Shown: positions 33,531 to 42,421 of the stretch, piece after piece
Layout: every line of letters starts with the position of its first letter
Numbering within the stretch: the stretch's first letter is position 1
Assembly (NCBI RefSeq): GCF_014779795.1
Contig: NZ_JACXZS010000014.1
Coordinates: 1-64,000 of the forward strand
DNA: 64,000 nucleotides
Direction: 5' to 3'
DNA from: Microbacterium helvum
GTDB lineage: Bacteria; Actinomycetota; Actinomycetes; Actinomycetales; Microbacteriaceae
Translations under genes and position numbers: made by a program
Notes under the pieces: model-generated
The model's database searches: none
What the model saw: only the letters and a program-made list of their open reading frames with translations
Told to the model about the DNA's origin: nothing

Positions 33531-34550
33531 TCAGCCCTGGCCGTGCTTGGCGTACGGGTTGAAGAGCGCTTCCTTGATCTCGTCCGGGACGCCCTCTTCG
33601 GTCGCGCTGGGACCGTCGGCGGGAGGGAACGACTCCGTCATCGACATCGGCATGACGCTGTTGCGGTAGAAGTTGTTCGACCCCTGCGACGGCTTCCAGG
33701 TGTTCGCCTGCCAGTCCGGCACGTAGTTGCGGTAGCCGCCGGTGTTCAGCTCGATGCGCAGCGACGACGGCTCGCGGTAGTACAGGAAGTTCTGCTCGCC
33801 GATGCCGTGGATCGACGGACCGTATTCGATCGGGTAGCCGTTCTCGCCGAGCAGGTCGGCCGCGATGAGCAGCTCCTCGCGGGTGTCGACCCAGAACGCG
33901 TAGTGGTTGACGCGGCCCGCACGGGTCGAGCCGTCGAGCACGACGCCGAGGTCGTGCGACTTCTCGTTCGTCGTCAGCACCGAGAACACCGAGATCGGGG
34001 CCTCGTCGAGCACCGTGCGCGCCATGAAGCGGAAGCCGAGCACGTCGACGTACCACTGCACGAACGCGTCGACGTCGCTGGTCGCGACCGTGACGTGGTC
34101 CAGCTGACGCGGCGCGCCGGCGACCTTGCTGCGGCGGGACGGGCGGTCGGGGTAGATCGACGCGGCTTCGCCTTCGGTGTCGTGGTGGCGCTCGACCTCC
34201 CAGTGCAGGGTCATCGGGTGCCCGAACGGGCCGACGAAGCGGTACGCCCGGCCGATCTTGAAGCCGTCGAACCATTCGCCCTGGATGCCGGCCGCCTCGA
34301 TGCGCCGTGCAGCCTCTTCGAGCGCCTCGGGGCTCGACGTGCGCCACGCCATGGTCTCCAGCGAGGGCTCGTCACCGGGCGCGACGACGACGGAGTACGA
34401 GTAGTAGTCGCCCCAGCAGCGGAGGTAGACCCTGCCGTCTTCGCGGGCGACCTCGGTCAGGCCGACCTGGGTCTTGTAGAACTCCACCGACGCCTCGACG
34501 TCCGGCGACGTGATCGCGACGTACGAGAGGTGGGAGAGAAGCTTGATCAT
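33531..34550 (-). CDS. Type I extradiol (catechol 2,3-) dioxygenase, VOC superfamily
   Basis: This 339-residue two-domain VOC protein carries the iron triad in the C-terminal domain: His152 (LDHVTVAT), His216 (VNHYAFWV) and Glu267 (RIELNTGG). The N-terminal domain is a non-catalytic repeat (LLSHLSYVAI at 4-13). It cleaves a catechol ring next to the diol. The ATG at 34550 is chosen because GAAAGG lies upstream and MIKLLSHLSYV is the conserved beginning. It is the first gene of the aromatic operon and probably acts on the aglycone-derived catechol. A C-terminal tail of about 55 residues is longer than usual. Confidence 0.88.
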   Translation of the reverse strand: MIKLLSHLSYVAITSPDVEASVEFYKTQVGLTEVAREDGRVYLRCWGDYYSYSVVVAPGDEPSLETMAWRTSSPEALEEAARRIEAAGIQGEWFDGFKIGRAYRFVGPFGHPMTLHWEVERHHDTEGEAASIYPDRPSRRSKVAGAPRQLDHVTVATSDVDAFVQWYVDVLGFRFMARTVLDEAPISVFSVLTTNEKSHDLGVVLDGSTRAGRVNHYAFWVDTREELLIAADLLGENGYPIEYGPSIHGIGEQNFLYYREPSSLRIELNTGGYRNYVPDWQANTWKPSQGSNNFYRNSVMPMSMTESFPPADGPSATEEGVPDEIKEALFNPYAKHGQG

Positions 34551-34656
34551 CTTCGATCCTTTCGAGAAGCCGGTGATCCTCGGCTCTTCTTCCACTATCC
34601 GACCTAAGTCGCGCATCAGGGAAGCGGATTACATCGATGCTTCGTATCCACGGTTG

Positions 34657-35442
34657 TTATGCGCTCGCGGCAGCCGCGAACGCCCCCGAGACACATGCAT
34701 CCGACTCGAGGTCGCGGAGGTCCACCGGCGCTTCGTCGGCTTCCAGAGCATCGAGGGCACGGCGCAGCGCGACCCGCTGACGCCTCTCGAAGCGCGGCGG
34801 GAGCGACAGCCGCCCTGCGGCGCTCTCGGTCTCGATGGTCGCCGTCCCCGACGCCTCGTCGACGTGGACGCCGACGCGGCTCGCGCCGATCGCGACGACC
34901 TCCAGCGTGCCGCGTGCCGACGTCGTCGCGGTGATGGTGAGGCTCGCCGCGACCGCGACGCCGGCGGGGGAACGCCCCGCGACGATCACCGCCGCGCGAC
35001 CGGCCGCGGCATGCTCGATCCGGACGGGTCCTCCTCCGAGCACCCGCAGCCACCCGCACAGATCACGCGCGACGCCCTGCTGCTCGTTCGGCGCGGCGAA
35101 CGCGTCACCGCTGAGCAGCGCGACGTCGCCGCGGGCATTCGCCGCATCGGCGGCGACGTCCGGGCGCAGTCTCGGACGGTCGAGCACGACGGGCACGCCG
35201 CGCAGGGCGGCTGCTTCGCGCAGGCCGGCGATCTCATCGCGTCCGGCCGGGGCCGGATCGTCCACGACGATCGCACGGGCGCCGCGGGTGAGCAGCGCGC
35301 GTCCGCGTTCACACCACGCGCCGGCACCGCCCACGACGCAGACCGCGTCCGCAGTCCCCGGTGCGAGCAGGGTCGTCGCCGCGAGCTGCCCAGCGGCCGC
35401 CTGATACGCGACGAGGTCGGTGTGGATCGACACGCGCATCAT
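34657..35442 (-). CDS. Uncharacterised protein, degenerate Gfo/Idh-like
   Basis: This 261-residue alanine-rich protein has its start overlapping the end of the Gfo/Idh gene at 35439. It has a weak Gfo/Idh-like rhythm (ADAVCVVGGAGAWCERGRALLTRGARAIVVDDP, GVPVVLDRPRL) but lacks the GxGxxG nucleotide loop and the EKP motif. A paralogue that has lost cofactor binding and forms a complex with its neighbour is possible, but unproven. No other domain is recognised. The context is the left end of the minus-strand pair divergent from the ROK regulator. Confidence 0.5.
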   Translation of the reverse strand: MMRVSIHTDLVAYQAAAGQLAATTLLAPGTADAVCVVGGAGAWCERGRALLTRGARAIVVDDPAPAGRDEIAGLREAAALRGVPVVLDRPRLRPDVAADAANARGDVALLSGDAFAAPNEQQGVARDLCGWLRVLGGGPVRIEHAAAGRAAVIVAGRSPAGVAVAASLTITATTSARGTLEVVAIGASRVGVHVDEASGTATIETESAAGRLSLPPRFERRQRVALRRALDALEADEAPVDLRDLESDACVSGAFAAAASA

Positions 35443-36476
35443 GAGCCGCCTCCGGCGAGCACCGCGGAGGCGGCCGCCTCGGCCAGCTCGATCGCGAACA
35501 CGGCGTCGGCAGCGATCTCGGAGTACTCGGTAGGCCGATCGCCGCGCAGCACGCCGACGAGTTCGCGCCATTCCTCCTCGTAGCCGTCACCCCGCTCGAC
35601 CGGGTACCGGATGTCGCGCCCGGCCGCGTCGCGCACCCGCACATGCGCACTGCCCGCATGGACGAACGGCGGCGGGAACGCGATGTCGATGCGGTCATGG
35701 TCCGTGTGGATCGACATCCGCCACAGCGTGTCAGCCCCGGGTGGCAGCATCACCGCGGAGTGCCGGACCACCACACCGCTCGCGAGGTATCCGAGGTCGA
35801 AGCCGATCGGCGGCACGGCACGCGCGTACACCAGACGCTCCCGCTCCGGTGCGAGATCGCGGATGAGGGGAAGGTCGTGCACGCCGAGGCCGACGACGAG
35901 CTGACGCACGATGTCGGCCGCCTGATCGCGATCCGCCAGATCGACCGCGGGACGGACGGGAGGCGGACCGACCGGGACGTCGCTGACAAGCCGGTGATAG
36001 CGATCGTTGGGCGCCAGCGCGGCGGTGACCGAGATCGAGCGGACGTCCGCCGCCGCCGCGTCGAGATGGAGCTTCGCCCGCGTCCACGCCGGGTCGAACA
36101 GGTGGTTCGTCCCGACCACGAGCGCGACGCCTGCCTCAGCGCACGCCGTGACGACGGCCGCCGCGTCCGCCCGTGTGAGCGCGATCGGCTTCTCGCAGAA
36201 GATCGCGCGCTTGCCCGCCGCCACGGCCGCGAGGATCTGCCGCGCGTGCGCGGACGGCGGACTGCAGATGGCGACGATCTCGACGCGGGGGTCCGCCAGG
36301 ATCTGCTCGTCGCCCGATGACGAGCGGGCGCCGAGGCGCTCCGCGAGCGCAGTCGCCCGGCCGCTGCCCGCGTCGGCGACGTGCACCACGTCGAGTTCGG
36401 CGCGCCAGGCCGCAAGGAGCGGCAGATGCAGCGCCGAGACCCCCGGCCCCGCACCGATGATGCCGACACCGCGCAT
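35439..36476 (-). CDS. Gfo/Idh/MocA family oxidoreductase
   Basis: This 345-residue NAD(P)-dependent dehydrogenase has GAGPGVSALHLP at 8-19, AICSPPSAH, and CEKPIAL near residue 94. GLGVHDLPLIRDLAPE is the catalytic helix with His and Asp. It would oxidise or reduce a sugar/cyclitol hydroxyl, and in this locus C3 oxidation of a glycoside is the attractive option. GAGGAGG lies before the ATG. It is divergent from the ROK regulator, and an ACTTATGT/ACATAAGT palindrome lies in the gap. Confidence 0.85.
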   Translation of the reverse strand: MRGVGIIGAGPGVSALHLPLLAAWRAELDVVHVADAGSGRATALAERLGARSSSGDEQILADPRVEIVAICSPPSAHARQILAAVAAGKRAIFCEKPIALTRADAAAVVTACAEAGVALVVGTNHLFDPAWTRAKLHLDAAAADVRSISVTAALAPNDRYHRLVSDVPVGPPPVRPAVDLADRDQAADIVRQLVVGLGVHDLPLIRDLAPERERLVYARAVPPIGFDLGYLASGVVVRHSAVMLPPGADTLWRMSIHTDHDRIDIAFPPPFVHAGSAHVRVRDAAGRDIRYPVERGDGYEEEWRELVGVLRGDRPTEYSEIAADAVFAIELAEAAASAVLAGGGS

Positions 36477-36492
36477 TCTGAGCCTCCTCGCT

Positions 36493-36517
36493 ACTTATGT
36501 TTGAACTATACATAAGT
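36493..36517. promoter_or_regulatory. Perfect palindrome ACTTATGT-N9-ACATAAGT
   Basis: Arms at 36493-36500 and 36510-36517 lie in the 109-bp AT-rich divergent region between the Gfo/Idh and ROK genes. The ACATAAG half-site recurs as direct repeats at 54083/54105 and 56568/56589, in front of other genes of this locus. Confidence 0.7.
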
Positions 36518-36585
36518 GGCGCGATTGTCGACATTGGGCACCAGAACATCCGCTGAAGCGGCACACGCTTGTGTCACAATCGAGC

Positions 36586-37851
36586 ATGGCCACGGAATCC
36601 ACCTTGCGTTTCGGCGCACAGACCGACGAAGTCACGAGCCTGCTGCGCATCGTGAACATGGTGCGCACCGGCGAGGCGACCACGCGCCCCGAGATCGGCC
36701 GCGTGACCGGGCTCGGACGCGGCGTCGTCGCCCAGCGCGTCGATCAGGCGATCGAGATGGGCTTCCTCGAAGACGGCGCGTTCGGCCCGTCGTCTGGGGG
36801 GCGCGCACCCCGGACCCTGAGGTTCCGCAGCGAGCAGGGGCTGATCGTGATCTGCGCGCTCGGCGCCCTTCACATCCACGTCGGCATCGCCGACCTCGAC
36901 GGCGCCATCATCGATCAGTCGCATCGGGAATGGGCGATCGCGAACGGCCCCGCCGAGACCCTCGCCGCCGCGTTGGCGATGGCGGACGAGCTGCTCGCCA
37001 GAGGCGACGGCACGCCCGTGTGGGCGGTGGCCGTCGGCCTTCCCGGGCCGGTCGACTTCGCGACCGGCCGCCCGGTCGCGCCGCCGATCATGCCGGGCTG
37101 GAACGGGTTCGACGTCAGGCGGCGCTTCGAGCAGCACTTCGACGCACCGGTGTGGGTCGACAACGACGTCAACATCCTCGCGCTCGGCGAACGCGCGCGG
37201 CGCCGCGGCGAGCACGCGGATCTCATCTACTGCAAGATCGGATCCGGCATCGGCGCCGGCCTGCTCTCACACGGCCGTATCCATCGAGGCGCCAACGGGG
37301 CCGCAGGCGACATCGGCCACGTGCGGGTGGCGGGCTCCACATTGCAGTGCCGATGCGGCAAGGTGGGCTGCCTCGAGGCCGTGGCCGGCGGGTGGGCGCT
37401 CACTCGCGACGCTGAAGCTGCGATCGCGGAGGGCGCGACGGGGATGCTGGCCAGCCAGGCCCAGGCGGGCGATCCGCCGACCCCCGAACGCATCGCCCGC
37501 GCGGCCGAGGACGGCGACGCGCTCGCGATCTCGCTCATCCAGGGGTCCGCCCGCACGATGGGCGAATCGATCGCAGCCCTCGTCAACATGTTCAACCCCG
37601 GCGTCATCGTGATCGGCGGCGCCATCGTCTCTGCCGGCGAGGTGTTCCTGGCAGAGGTGCGCCAGCGCGTCTACGAGCTCTCGCTCCCCCTGGCCACCCG
37701 CGACCTCGCGATCGTCCAGTCGATCGACGACCCCGCAGAACCTCTGCGCGGCGCGGTCGAGATGGTGCAGGAGCAGCTGTTCGAGGTCACGTTCCCGCGG
37801 TGGTTCGCCGAGTCGCGACCCCATACCTGGCTGACATCGAGCACCGAGTAA
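36586..37851 (+). CDS. ROK-family transcriptional regulator
   Basis: This protein of about 421 residues has an N-terminal winged HTH (RPEIGRVTGLGRGVVAQRVDQAIEMGFLED) and a ROK sugar-kinase-like body with NDVNILALGE, IGSGIGAGL and the zinc-binding CRCGKVGCLEAV motif. The usual ATP-binding DIGGT motif is not evident (LGALHIHVGIADLDG instead), so it is a regulator rather than a kinase. It is divergent from the Gfo/Idh pair and upstream of the fused CarB-CarC gene. The start could be the GTG at 36571. It is a probable sensor of a sugar of this locus. Confidence 0.85.
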   Translation: MATESTLRFGAQTDEVTSLLRIVNMVRTGEATTRPEIGRVTGLGRGVVAQRVDQAIEMGFLEDGAFGPSSGGRAPRTLRFRSEQGLIVICALGALHIHVGIADLDGAIIDQSHREWAIANGPAETLAAALAMADELLARGDGTPVWAVAVGLPGPVDFATGRPVAPPIMPGWNGFDVRRRFEQHFDAPVWVDNDVNILALGERARRRGEHADLIYCKIGSGIGAGLLSHGRIHRGANGAAGDIGHVRVAGSTLQCRCGKVGCLEAVAGGWALTRDAEAAIAEGATGMLASQAQAGDPPTPERIARAAEDGDALAISLIQGSARTMGESIAALVNMFNPGVIVIGGAIVSAGEVFLAEVRQRVYELSLPLATRDLAIVQSIDDPAEPLRGAVEMVQEQLFEVTFPRWFAESRPHTWLTSSTE

Positions 37852-37882
37852 CTTCTTCCGGTTTCATACCAAAGCGTGTACT

Positions 37883-37914
37883 TTCGTGTCTAAAGCCTTC
37901 GGGCCCGACACGAA
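37883..37914. promoter_or_regulatory. Inverted repeat TTCGTGTC/GACACGAA over the leader of the fused gene
   Basis: Arms at 37883-37890 and 37907-37914 are perfectly complementary. The right arm overlaps the start of the AAGGAG ribosome-binding site (37913-37918) of the gene at 37928. A repressor site or an RNA stem hiding the ribosome-binding site are both possible. Confidence 0.45.
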
Positions 37915-37927
37915 GGAGTGCCCGCGC

Positions 37928-39379
37928 ATGCCGCTGCCGCTGCTGCTCGAGGACGCGCTGGTCCAGACCGACGACGGCTACGCCCTGCGGGTGAGCCTCC
38001 CCTGGATCCGGTCGATGCCGTTCGCGAGCATCGGCGCGCTCGACGTCGTGGTCGACGGTGAGCATGCCGACCTCGTCGCGCGTGTGGGCGGCCACGACGT
38101 CGCACCCGACCAGCTCGCCGCCGAGCCGGGGTGGTGGTTCATCCAGGACCGGCTCGAGCTGCGCAGCACCCGGCGGCTGGCGTCCGGCGTCCACCGCATC
38201 GGCGTGACATTCGTCCTGACGATCCCCTACCTCCCGGGCGGCCCCGCCGGTCCCCTCGTCCTGCCGTTCCACACCGATGACACCCTGCGGCTGCGCGACG
38301 CGGCATCCCCCCACCCTCCGACGCTCGCGCGCCCACGCGGACGCGTCCCGCAGCCCGTGCTCGCGGACGTCGCGGACGATCTCGCCGTGCCCGACGGATG
38401 GATGCTGTCGGCCAGTGCCTTCAACTGGACCCCCGAGGTGATCCGGGCCGAGCGCGATGCGGCCGACATCGCCGTCGGCATCGTCGCGGACGGCGTCGCC
38501 GACAGCATCGAGGTCGAGGCTGGTCAGGTGTGGCGGTCGTTCCCGACGCCGACGGACGCCGAGGTCGACGCGCTGCGCGAGCGGCTGCGCGAGGTCGGTG
38601 GTGTGGTGACCATCGTCGGCGGCAGCATCGACGACTGGGCGACGACGGCGCGACGACGCACCACCGACGAGCGCCTGGCCTTTCTCGCGCCCCAGCTGCG
38701 CGCGGCCTCGCGACTCGGCGCGCGCGGCGTGCGCGTGCCGTACGGCCAGGCGGGTGCCGAGCTGCTGCAGCAGGTGCAGCCGCTGCTGGCCGACCTCGGC
38801 ATCGTGCTGTACGAAGAGATCCAGGGGCAGCAGACCCTCGACGTCGACGCCGTCCTCGCGAACCTGGAAGTGCTGCGGCGGCTCGACGATCCGCACGTGC
38901 GCGTGCTCGTCGACATCAGCATGCTCATGCCCTCGCTGCCGCCGAGCTACCTCGACGAGCTGCGCGCCGGCGGGGTCGACGCGCATCTTCTCGATCGGCT
39001 CGAGCACGAGTGGCTCGCTCCGGGCACGCATGACGCGGTGGTCGCGACCCTGCGCGAAGGCCGGGTTCCGGCCGCCGTGCACACCCTCTTCATGAACCTG
39101 CTGGTGCGCTTCGGACGCTCGTCGGTCGCCGACATCGAGCCGCTGCTGCCGCTCACCACGGGAGTGCATCTGAAGTTCTGGGACCTCGACGATGCCGACG
39201 GGCGGGTGTCGCAGCCCATCGCCGACATCGGCGCCGCACTGCGGCGCGTCGGCTTCACGGGCACCCTCACCAGCGAGTGGGGCGGGCACGAATGGCTCGA
39301 CGCCGACGCTGCGGTGATGACCCGCGCACACCTGGACCTCGCCCGCACCGCCCTGGCCACGGCATCCGTCTCTGCCTGA
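37928..39379 (+). CDS. Natural fusion of C-glycoside deglycosidase-like beta (CarB-like) and alpha (CarC-like) domains
   Basis: This 483-residue protein has an N-terminal domain (1-125) that follows the CarB pattern: YALRVSLPWIRSMP, a beta-sandwich, and VTFVLTIPYL. A Pro/Arg linker (125-145) follows, then a TIM barrel (155-475) like CarC. Candidate metal ligands are Glu297, Asp329 (LVDISML), His414 (VHLKFWDL) and Glu450 (TSEWGGHE). The His after the first metal Glu in the paired CarC proteins is Gln299 here. The ATG at 37928 has AAGGAG 9 nt upstream. It is the first gene of an operon with two more TIM-barrel isomerases. Activity on 3-keto-C-glycosides is inferred; altered chemistry is possible. 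Confidence 0.75.
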   Translation: MPLPLLLEDALVQTDDGYALRVSLPWIRSMPFASIGALDVVVDGEHADLVARVGGHDVAPDQLAAEPGWWFIQDRLELRSTRRLASGVHRIGVTFVLTIPYLPGGPAGPLVLPFHTDDTLRLRDAASPHPPTLARPRGRVPQPVLADVADDLAVPDGWMLSASAFNWTPEVIRAERDAADIAVGIVADGVADSIEVEAGQVWRSFPTPTDAEVDALRERLREVGGVVTIVGGSIDDWATTARRRTTDERLAFLAPQLRAASRLGARGVRVPYGQAGAELLQQVQPLLADLGIVLYEEIQGQQTLDVDAVLANLEVLRRLDDPHVRVLVDISMLMPSLPPSYLDELRAGGVDAHLLDRLEHEWLAPGTHDAVVATLREGRVPAAVHTLFMNLLVRFGRSSVADIEPLLPLTTGVHLKFWDLDDADGRVSQPIADIGAALRRVGFTGTLTSEWGGHEWLDADAAVMTRAHLDLARTALATASVSA

Positions 39380-39436
39380 TCCGCGACCCGGCCCACCCGC
39401 CGGCGACACGACCGCACACCCACCACAAGGAGCACG

Positions 39437-40411
39437 ATGATGTCCGCCCCACCAGAGGCACCCCGACGGATCAAATGGAGCTACATGGACCACTGGCGCG
39501 CGAACGGGCCCGCGGGGCCGTACGACCAGTGGCAGTCACGCCGGGCGATGACCCGGTTCCTGCGGCAGGTCGCCGCCGTCGGCTTCGACGCCATCGACAC
39601 ATTCGACTTCCGGATCTGGCAGATCTACGAGCAGTACGGCTCGGTCGCCAACTACCAGGAGTTCGTGCAGGAGCAGGGTCTCGAGCGCATCGTGAACACG
39701 TTCCACGGCGTGTACTACACCCCCGATCGCTACGCGCCCGAGGTGCCCGCCACCCACGCCACGATCCTCGACGACTTCGCGCGGACGATGGACATGTGGT
39801 CCGGCATCCAGCTCGACAACATCATCGTGATGCCGGGCTCGCGGTACTACGACGAGGCGGGAGTGCCCGACGACGGGCTCAAGCACGCCGCCGACATCTG
39901 GGGCAAGGTGGGCGAGCTCACCCAGCAGTACGGGGTCAACCTGACCTGCCACCACGAGTTCTACGCCGGCATCCGCACCCGCGACCAGATCGACCGGTTC
40001 TACTCGTACGCCGACCCGCAGTACGTGAAGTTCTTCGTCGACACCGCGCAGCACTGCATCGCCGACGTCGACCCCGTCGACGTCTACGAGAAGCACCACG
40101 AGCGCGTCACCGGCTTCCACTTCAAGGACACCCGGTTCAAGGACACGAACGAGGACTACCGGATGTTCCCCGACGCCGAGGTGTCGGCCAAGACGACCGA
40201 GAAGTGGTTCTACGAGATGGGCACCGACGAGGGACTCGTCGACTTCGAGTCGATGATGCGCTCGGTGCGCGACCACGGCTATTCCGGCTGGATCAGCGTC
40301 GAGCACGACAAGGCCGACAAGCTCGGGGGCGACTACGCCGAGAGCACCGCCATCGCGCGGTGGTATGCCAAGAACGTCCTCGACGGGATCTACCAGGAGC
40401 AGAGCGCATGA
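39437..40411 (+). CDS. Sugar phosphate isomerase/epimerase family TIM barrel
   Basis: This 324-residue xylose-isomerase-like (AP_endonuc_2) protein has candidate metal ligands Glu in TCHHEFYAG, Asp in FFVDTAQH, His in GFHFKDT and Glu in SVEHDK. AAGGAGC lies before the ATG. Its end overlaps the next isomerase gene by 4 nt, and it follows the fusion gene by 57 nt. In keto-sugar pathways such barrels isomerise, epimerise or dehydrate the released sugar. The specific reaction is not known. Confidence 0.82.
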   Translation: MMSAPPEAPRRIKWSYMDHWRANGPAGPYDQWQSRRAMTRFLRQVAAVGFDAIDTFDFRIWQIYEQYGSVANYQEFVQEQGLERIVNTFHGVYYTPDRYAPEVPATHATILDDFARTMDMWSGIQLDNIIVMPGSRYYDEAGVPDDGLKHAADIWGKVGELTQQYGVNLTCHHEFYAGIRTRDQIDRFYSYADPQYVKFFVDTAQHCIADVDPVDVYEKHHERVTGFHFKDTRFKDTNEDYRMFPDAEVSAKTTEKWFYEMGTDEGLVDFESMMRSVRDHGYSGWISVEHDKADKLGGDYAESTAIARWYAKNVLDGIYQEQSA

Positions 40412-41409
40412 CCGGGGTTCGATGGGCGTACGCGCTCAATCAGTGGGACACGAACATCGACGCCTTCGTGCGCAAGCGAGAGCACGAGCGCGCGTTCAAG
40501 ACGGTCTCGATCAGCGGCTTCTCGGCGGTCGAACTGACCGCCGAGAGCTTCGGCGCGTGGGAGCCGCTGGGAACCCCGAAGCAGATCGCCGACCTTTACG
40601 GATCGCTGGAAGGCTTCCGCGAGGTGCTGCGCTCGTGCGCGCTCGACGGCGTCTCGAGCTACGTCTACGACCCGTTCATCGGGTTCGACGTCGAGATGGG
40701 GCGCGGGTACGACCCGCTCGAAGAGGCGAGCATCCCCCAGATCACCGCGACGGCGACCTGGTTCGCTTCGGCGCTCCAGGCGCTCGGCGGCGACGTCCTC
40801 GTGGTCCGCCCGGTGGGCTCGGCCTGGCAGACCGGCCCGCTCGGCGACGATCAGATCGCCGCGCTCGCGCGCTGCTGGAACGAGGTCGGACGCGCCGTGC
40901 AGGCCGAGGGCGTCGCGCTCGCGCTGCACTTCGACTTCCTGTCGGCGCTCCGTCTCGACGACGGCCTCGATCGGCTGCTCACGGCGACCGACCCGGACCT
41001 CGTCGGGCTCGCGCTCGATACCGCCGAGTTCGCCATCGCGGACATCGACCCCGTCGACTTCTACACGAGGCACGCGGCGCGGGTGCGCCACGTGCAGCTC
41101 AAAGACGCCAGGGCCGTGGTCGACGACGAAGAGGCGCGCGCACCGCACGCCGAGCACTTCGTGCGCACCGAAGGCGGCGCGCGGGGCATCCTGCGCTGGT
41201 TCTTCGAGCCGACCGACGAAGGCGGCCTCGTCGACTTCGTCGGGTTCGCCGAAGCGCTCGCCGCGCACGGCTACGAGGGCTGGATCGTGGTCGAGTCCGA
41301 CCAGAGCCCGCACCCCGCCGAGAGCACGATGGTCAGCGGCTGGTACGTGCAGAAGGTGCTGGCGCCGATCGTCGAAGGCGCGGCCGCGGCGGTCTCGGCC
41401 GGAGCCTGA
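40408..41409 (+). CDS. Sugar phosphate isomerase/epimerase-like (IolE-like) protein
   Basis: This 333-residue TIM barrel is coupled to the upstream isomerase gene (ATGA overlap). Ligand positions are partly changed: the first strand reads LALHFDFLS (no Glu), then GLALDTAEF, HVQLKD and VVESDQ. It resembles keto-inositol dehydratase/epimerase relatives. Loss of the first Glu means the metal site may use other residues. It is the last gene of the plus-strand operon and ends just before a strong bidirectional terminator. Confidence 0.75.
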   Translation: MTGVRWAYALNQWDTNIDAFVRKREHERAFKTVSISGFSAVELTAESFGAWEPLGTPKQIADLYGSLEGFREVLRSCALDGVSSYVYDPFIGFDVEMGRGYDPLEEASIPQITATATWFASALQALGGDVLVVRPVGSAWQTGPLGDDQIAALARCWNEVGRAVQAEGVALALHFDFLSALRLDDGLDRLLTATDPDLVGLALDTAEFAIADIDPVDFYTRHAARVRHVQLKDARAVVDDEEARAPHAEHFVRTEGGARGILRWFFEPTDEGGLVDFVGFAEALAAHGYEGWIVVESDQSPHPAESTMVSGWYVQKVLAPIVEGAAAAVSAGA

Positions 41410-41417
41410 GCTCGAAA

Positions 41418-41456
41418 GAGCACGGCCCCCGATCGCTGCGATCGGGGGCCGTGCTC
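41418..41456. terminator. Strong bidirectional terminator hairpin
   Basis: An 18-bp perfect stem (41418-41435 and 41439-41456) with a 3-nt loop lies between the convergent IolE-like and ThuA genes. It separates the two large transcription units of the glycoside locus. Confidence 0.9.
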
Positions 41457-41478
41457 ATGCTCGGGTTGCGCGGGGCGT

Positions 41479-42351
41479 TCAGCCCTCGTGGTTGTAGTAC
41501 GGCCAGGGCAGGAACCGGCGCTCGCCCCGGCGGTCGGGGCCGTTGAAGGTCACCTCGCCGGTCGCGGCCCACTCGACGCCGCGCGGGAACAGGCGGATGA
41601 ACTCGATGCGGCGGAACGTGTCGATGTCGTGCCCGATCGTGATGGTGAACGAGCGGCCCTCGCCGTACTCGTTGATCCACGCGATCGGCTGATCGGTGTT
41701 CATGCCGTTCAGCTCGGCGATGCCACCCTCGGGGATGTCGACCGGGTAGTGCGCCATCGGCCAGACAGGCGCCTGCTCGTAGGCCTCGAGGTCGTCGAAG
41801 GTCGTCAGCAGCACCTGCGCACCCTCGTAGAGGTCGACGCCCGTGAGGATGTCGTCGCCGGTCACCGTCCAGCGCGCACTGATGCCCTCGGTGATGGCGT
41901 GGCGCGGCTCGACCGTGTCGAGCTGCGCCTCGCCCCACGGGCGCGGGCGCAGGCCGGTCTCGTACGCGCTGAGCTTCGCGCCCCGCATGACGTTGTACTC
42001 CTCGGGGTAGCCCCAGCGGTCCTCCTGCGCGGCCGATCCGTGGAACCACACGATGCCCTTGCCGTCGTCGTGGACGAACTTCAGGATCGCGGCATCCGTC
42101 TCCGCCCCGAACCCGACGGCCGCGTCGAAGAATCCGTCGCGACCCTCGAACACGACGATCAGCACGTCGTATTTGTCGATGACCTCGGCACCGAGGCCGC
42201 GCGGGTCCTCGACGACCCGCACCCGGAACCGGCCGGTGTCTTCGAGAAGCGTGGTGATCCACTGGTTGTGCAGGCGGAAGCTCCGGTGCTCATTGTCGTG
42301 CTCGCGGGTCATGTGGCCCGACAGGATGAGCACGTTCAGCACATCGGTCAT
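41479..42351 (-). CDS. ThuA-domain protein
   Basis: This 290-residue protein of the ThuA/GATase1-like fold has VLNVLILSGHMTREHDNEH, YDVLIVVFEGRD, GKGIVWFHGSAAQE, RHAITEGIS and EYGEGRSFTITIGHD. It is last in the long minus-strand C-glycoside operon. ThuA proteins accompany keto-sugar metabolism, and the second copy at 15911 is also next to a Gfo/Idh gene. GAGAGG precedes the ATG. It may interconvert or reduce a keto-sugar; no catalytic residues can be assigned. Confidence 0.83.
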   Translation of the reverse strand: MTDVLNVLILSGHMTREHDNEHRSFRLHNQWITTLLEDTGRFRVRVVEDPRGLGAEVIDKYDVLIVVFEGRDGFFDAAVGFGAETDAAILKFVHDDGKGIVWFHGSAAQEDRWGYPEEYNVMRGAKLSAYETGLRPRPWGEAQLDTVEPRHAITEGISARWTVTGDDILTGVDLYEGAQVLLTTFDDLEAYEQAPVWPMAHYPVDIPEGGIAELNGMNTDQPIAWINEYGEGRSFTITIGHDIDTFRRIEFIRLFPRGVEWAATGEVTFNGPDRRGERRFLPWPYYNHEG

Positions 42352-42421
42352 TTCGGGTTCCTCTCGGTGTGCGGGCACGCCGAACACCGGCCTCGTGGGG
42401 CCGGTGGTCGGGCGACCGCGG

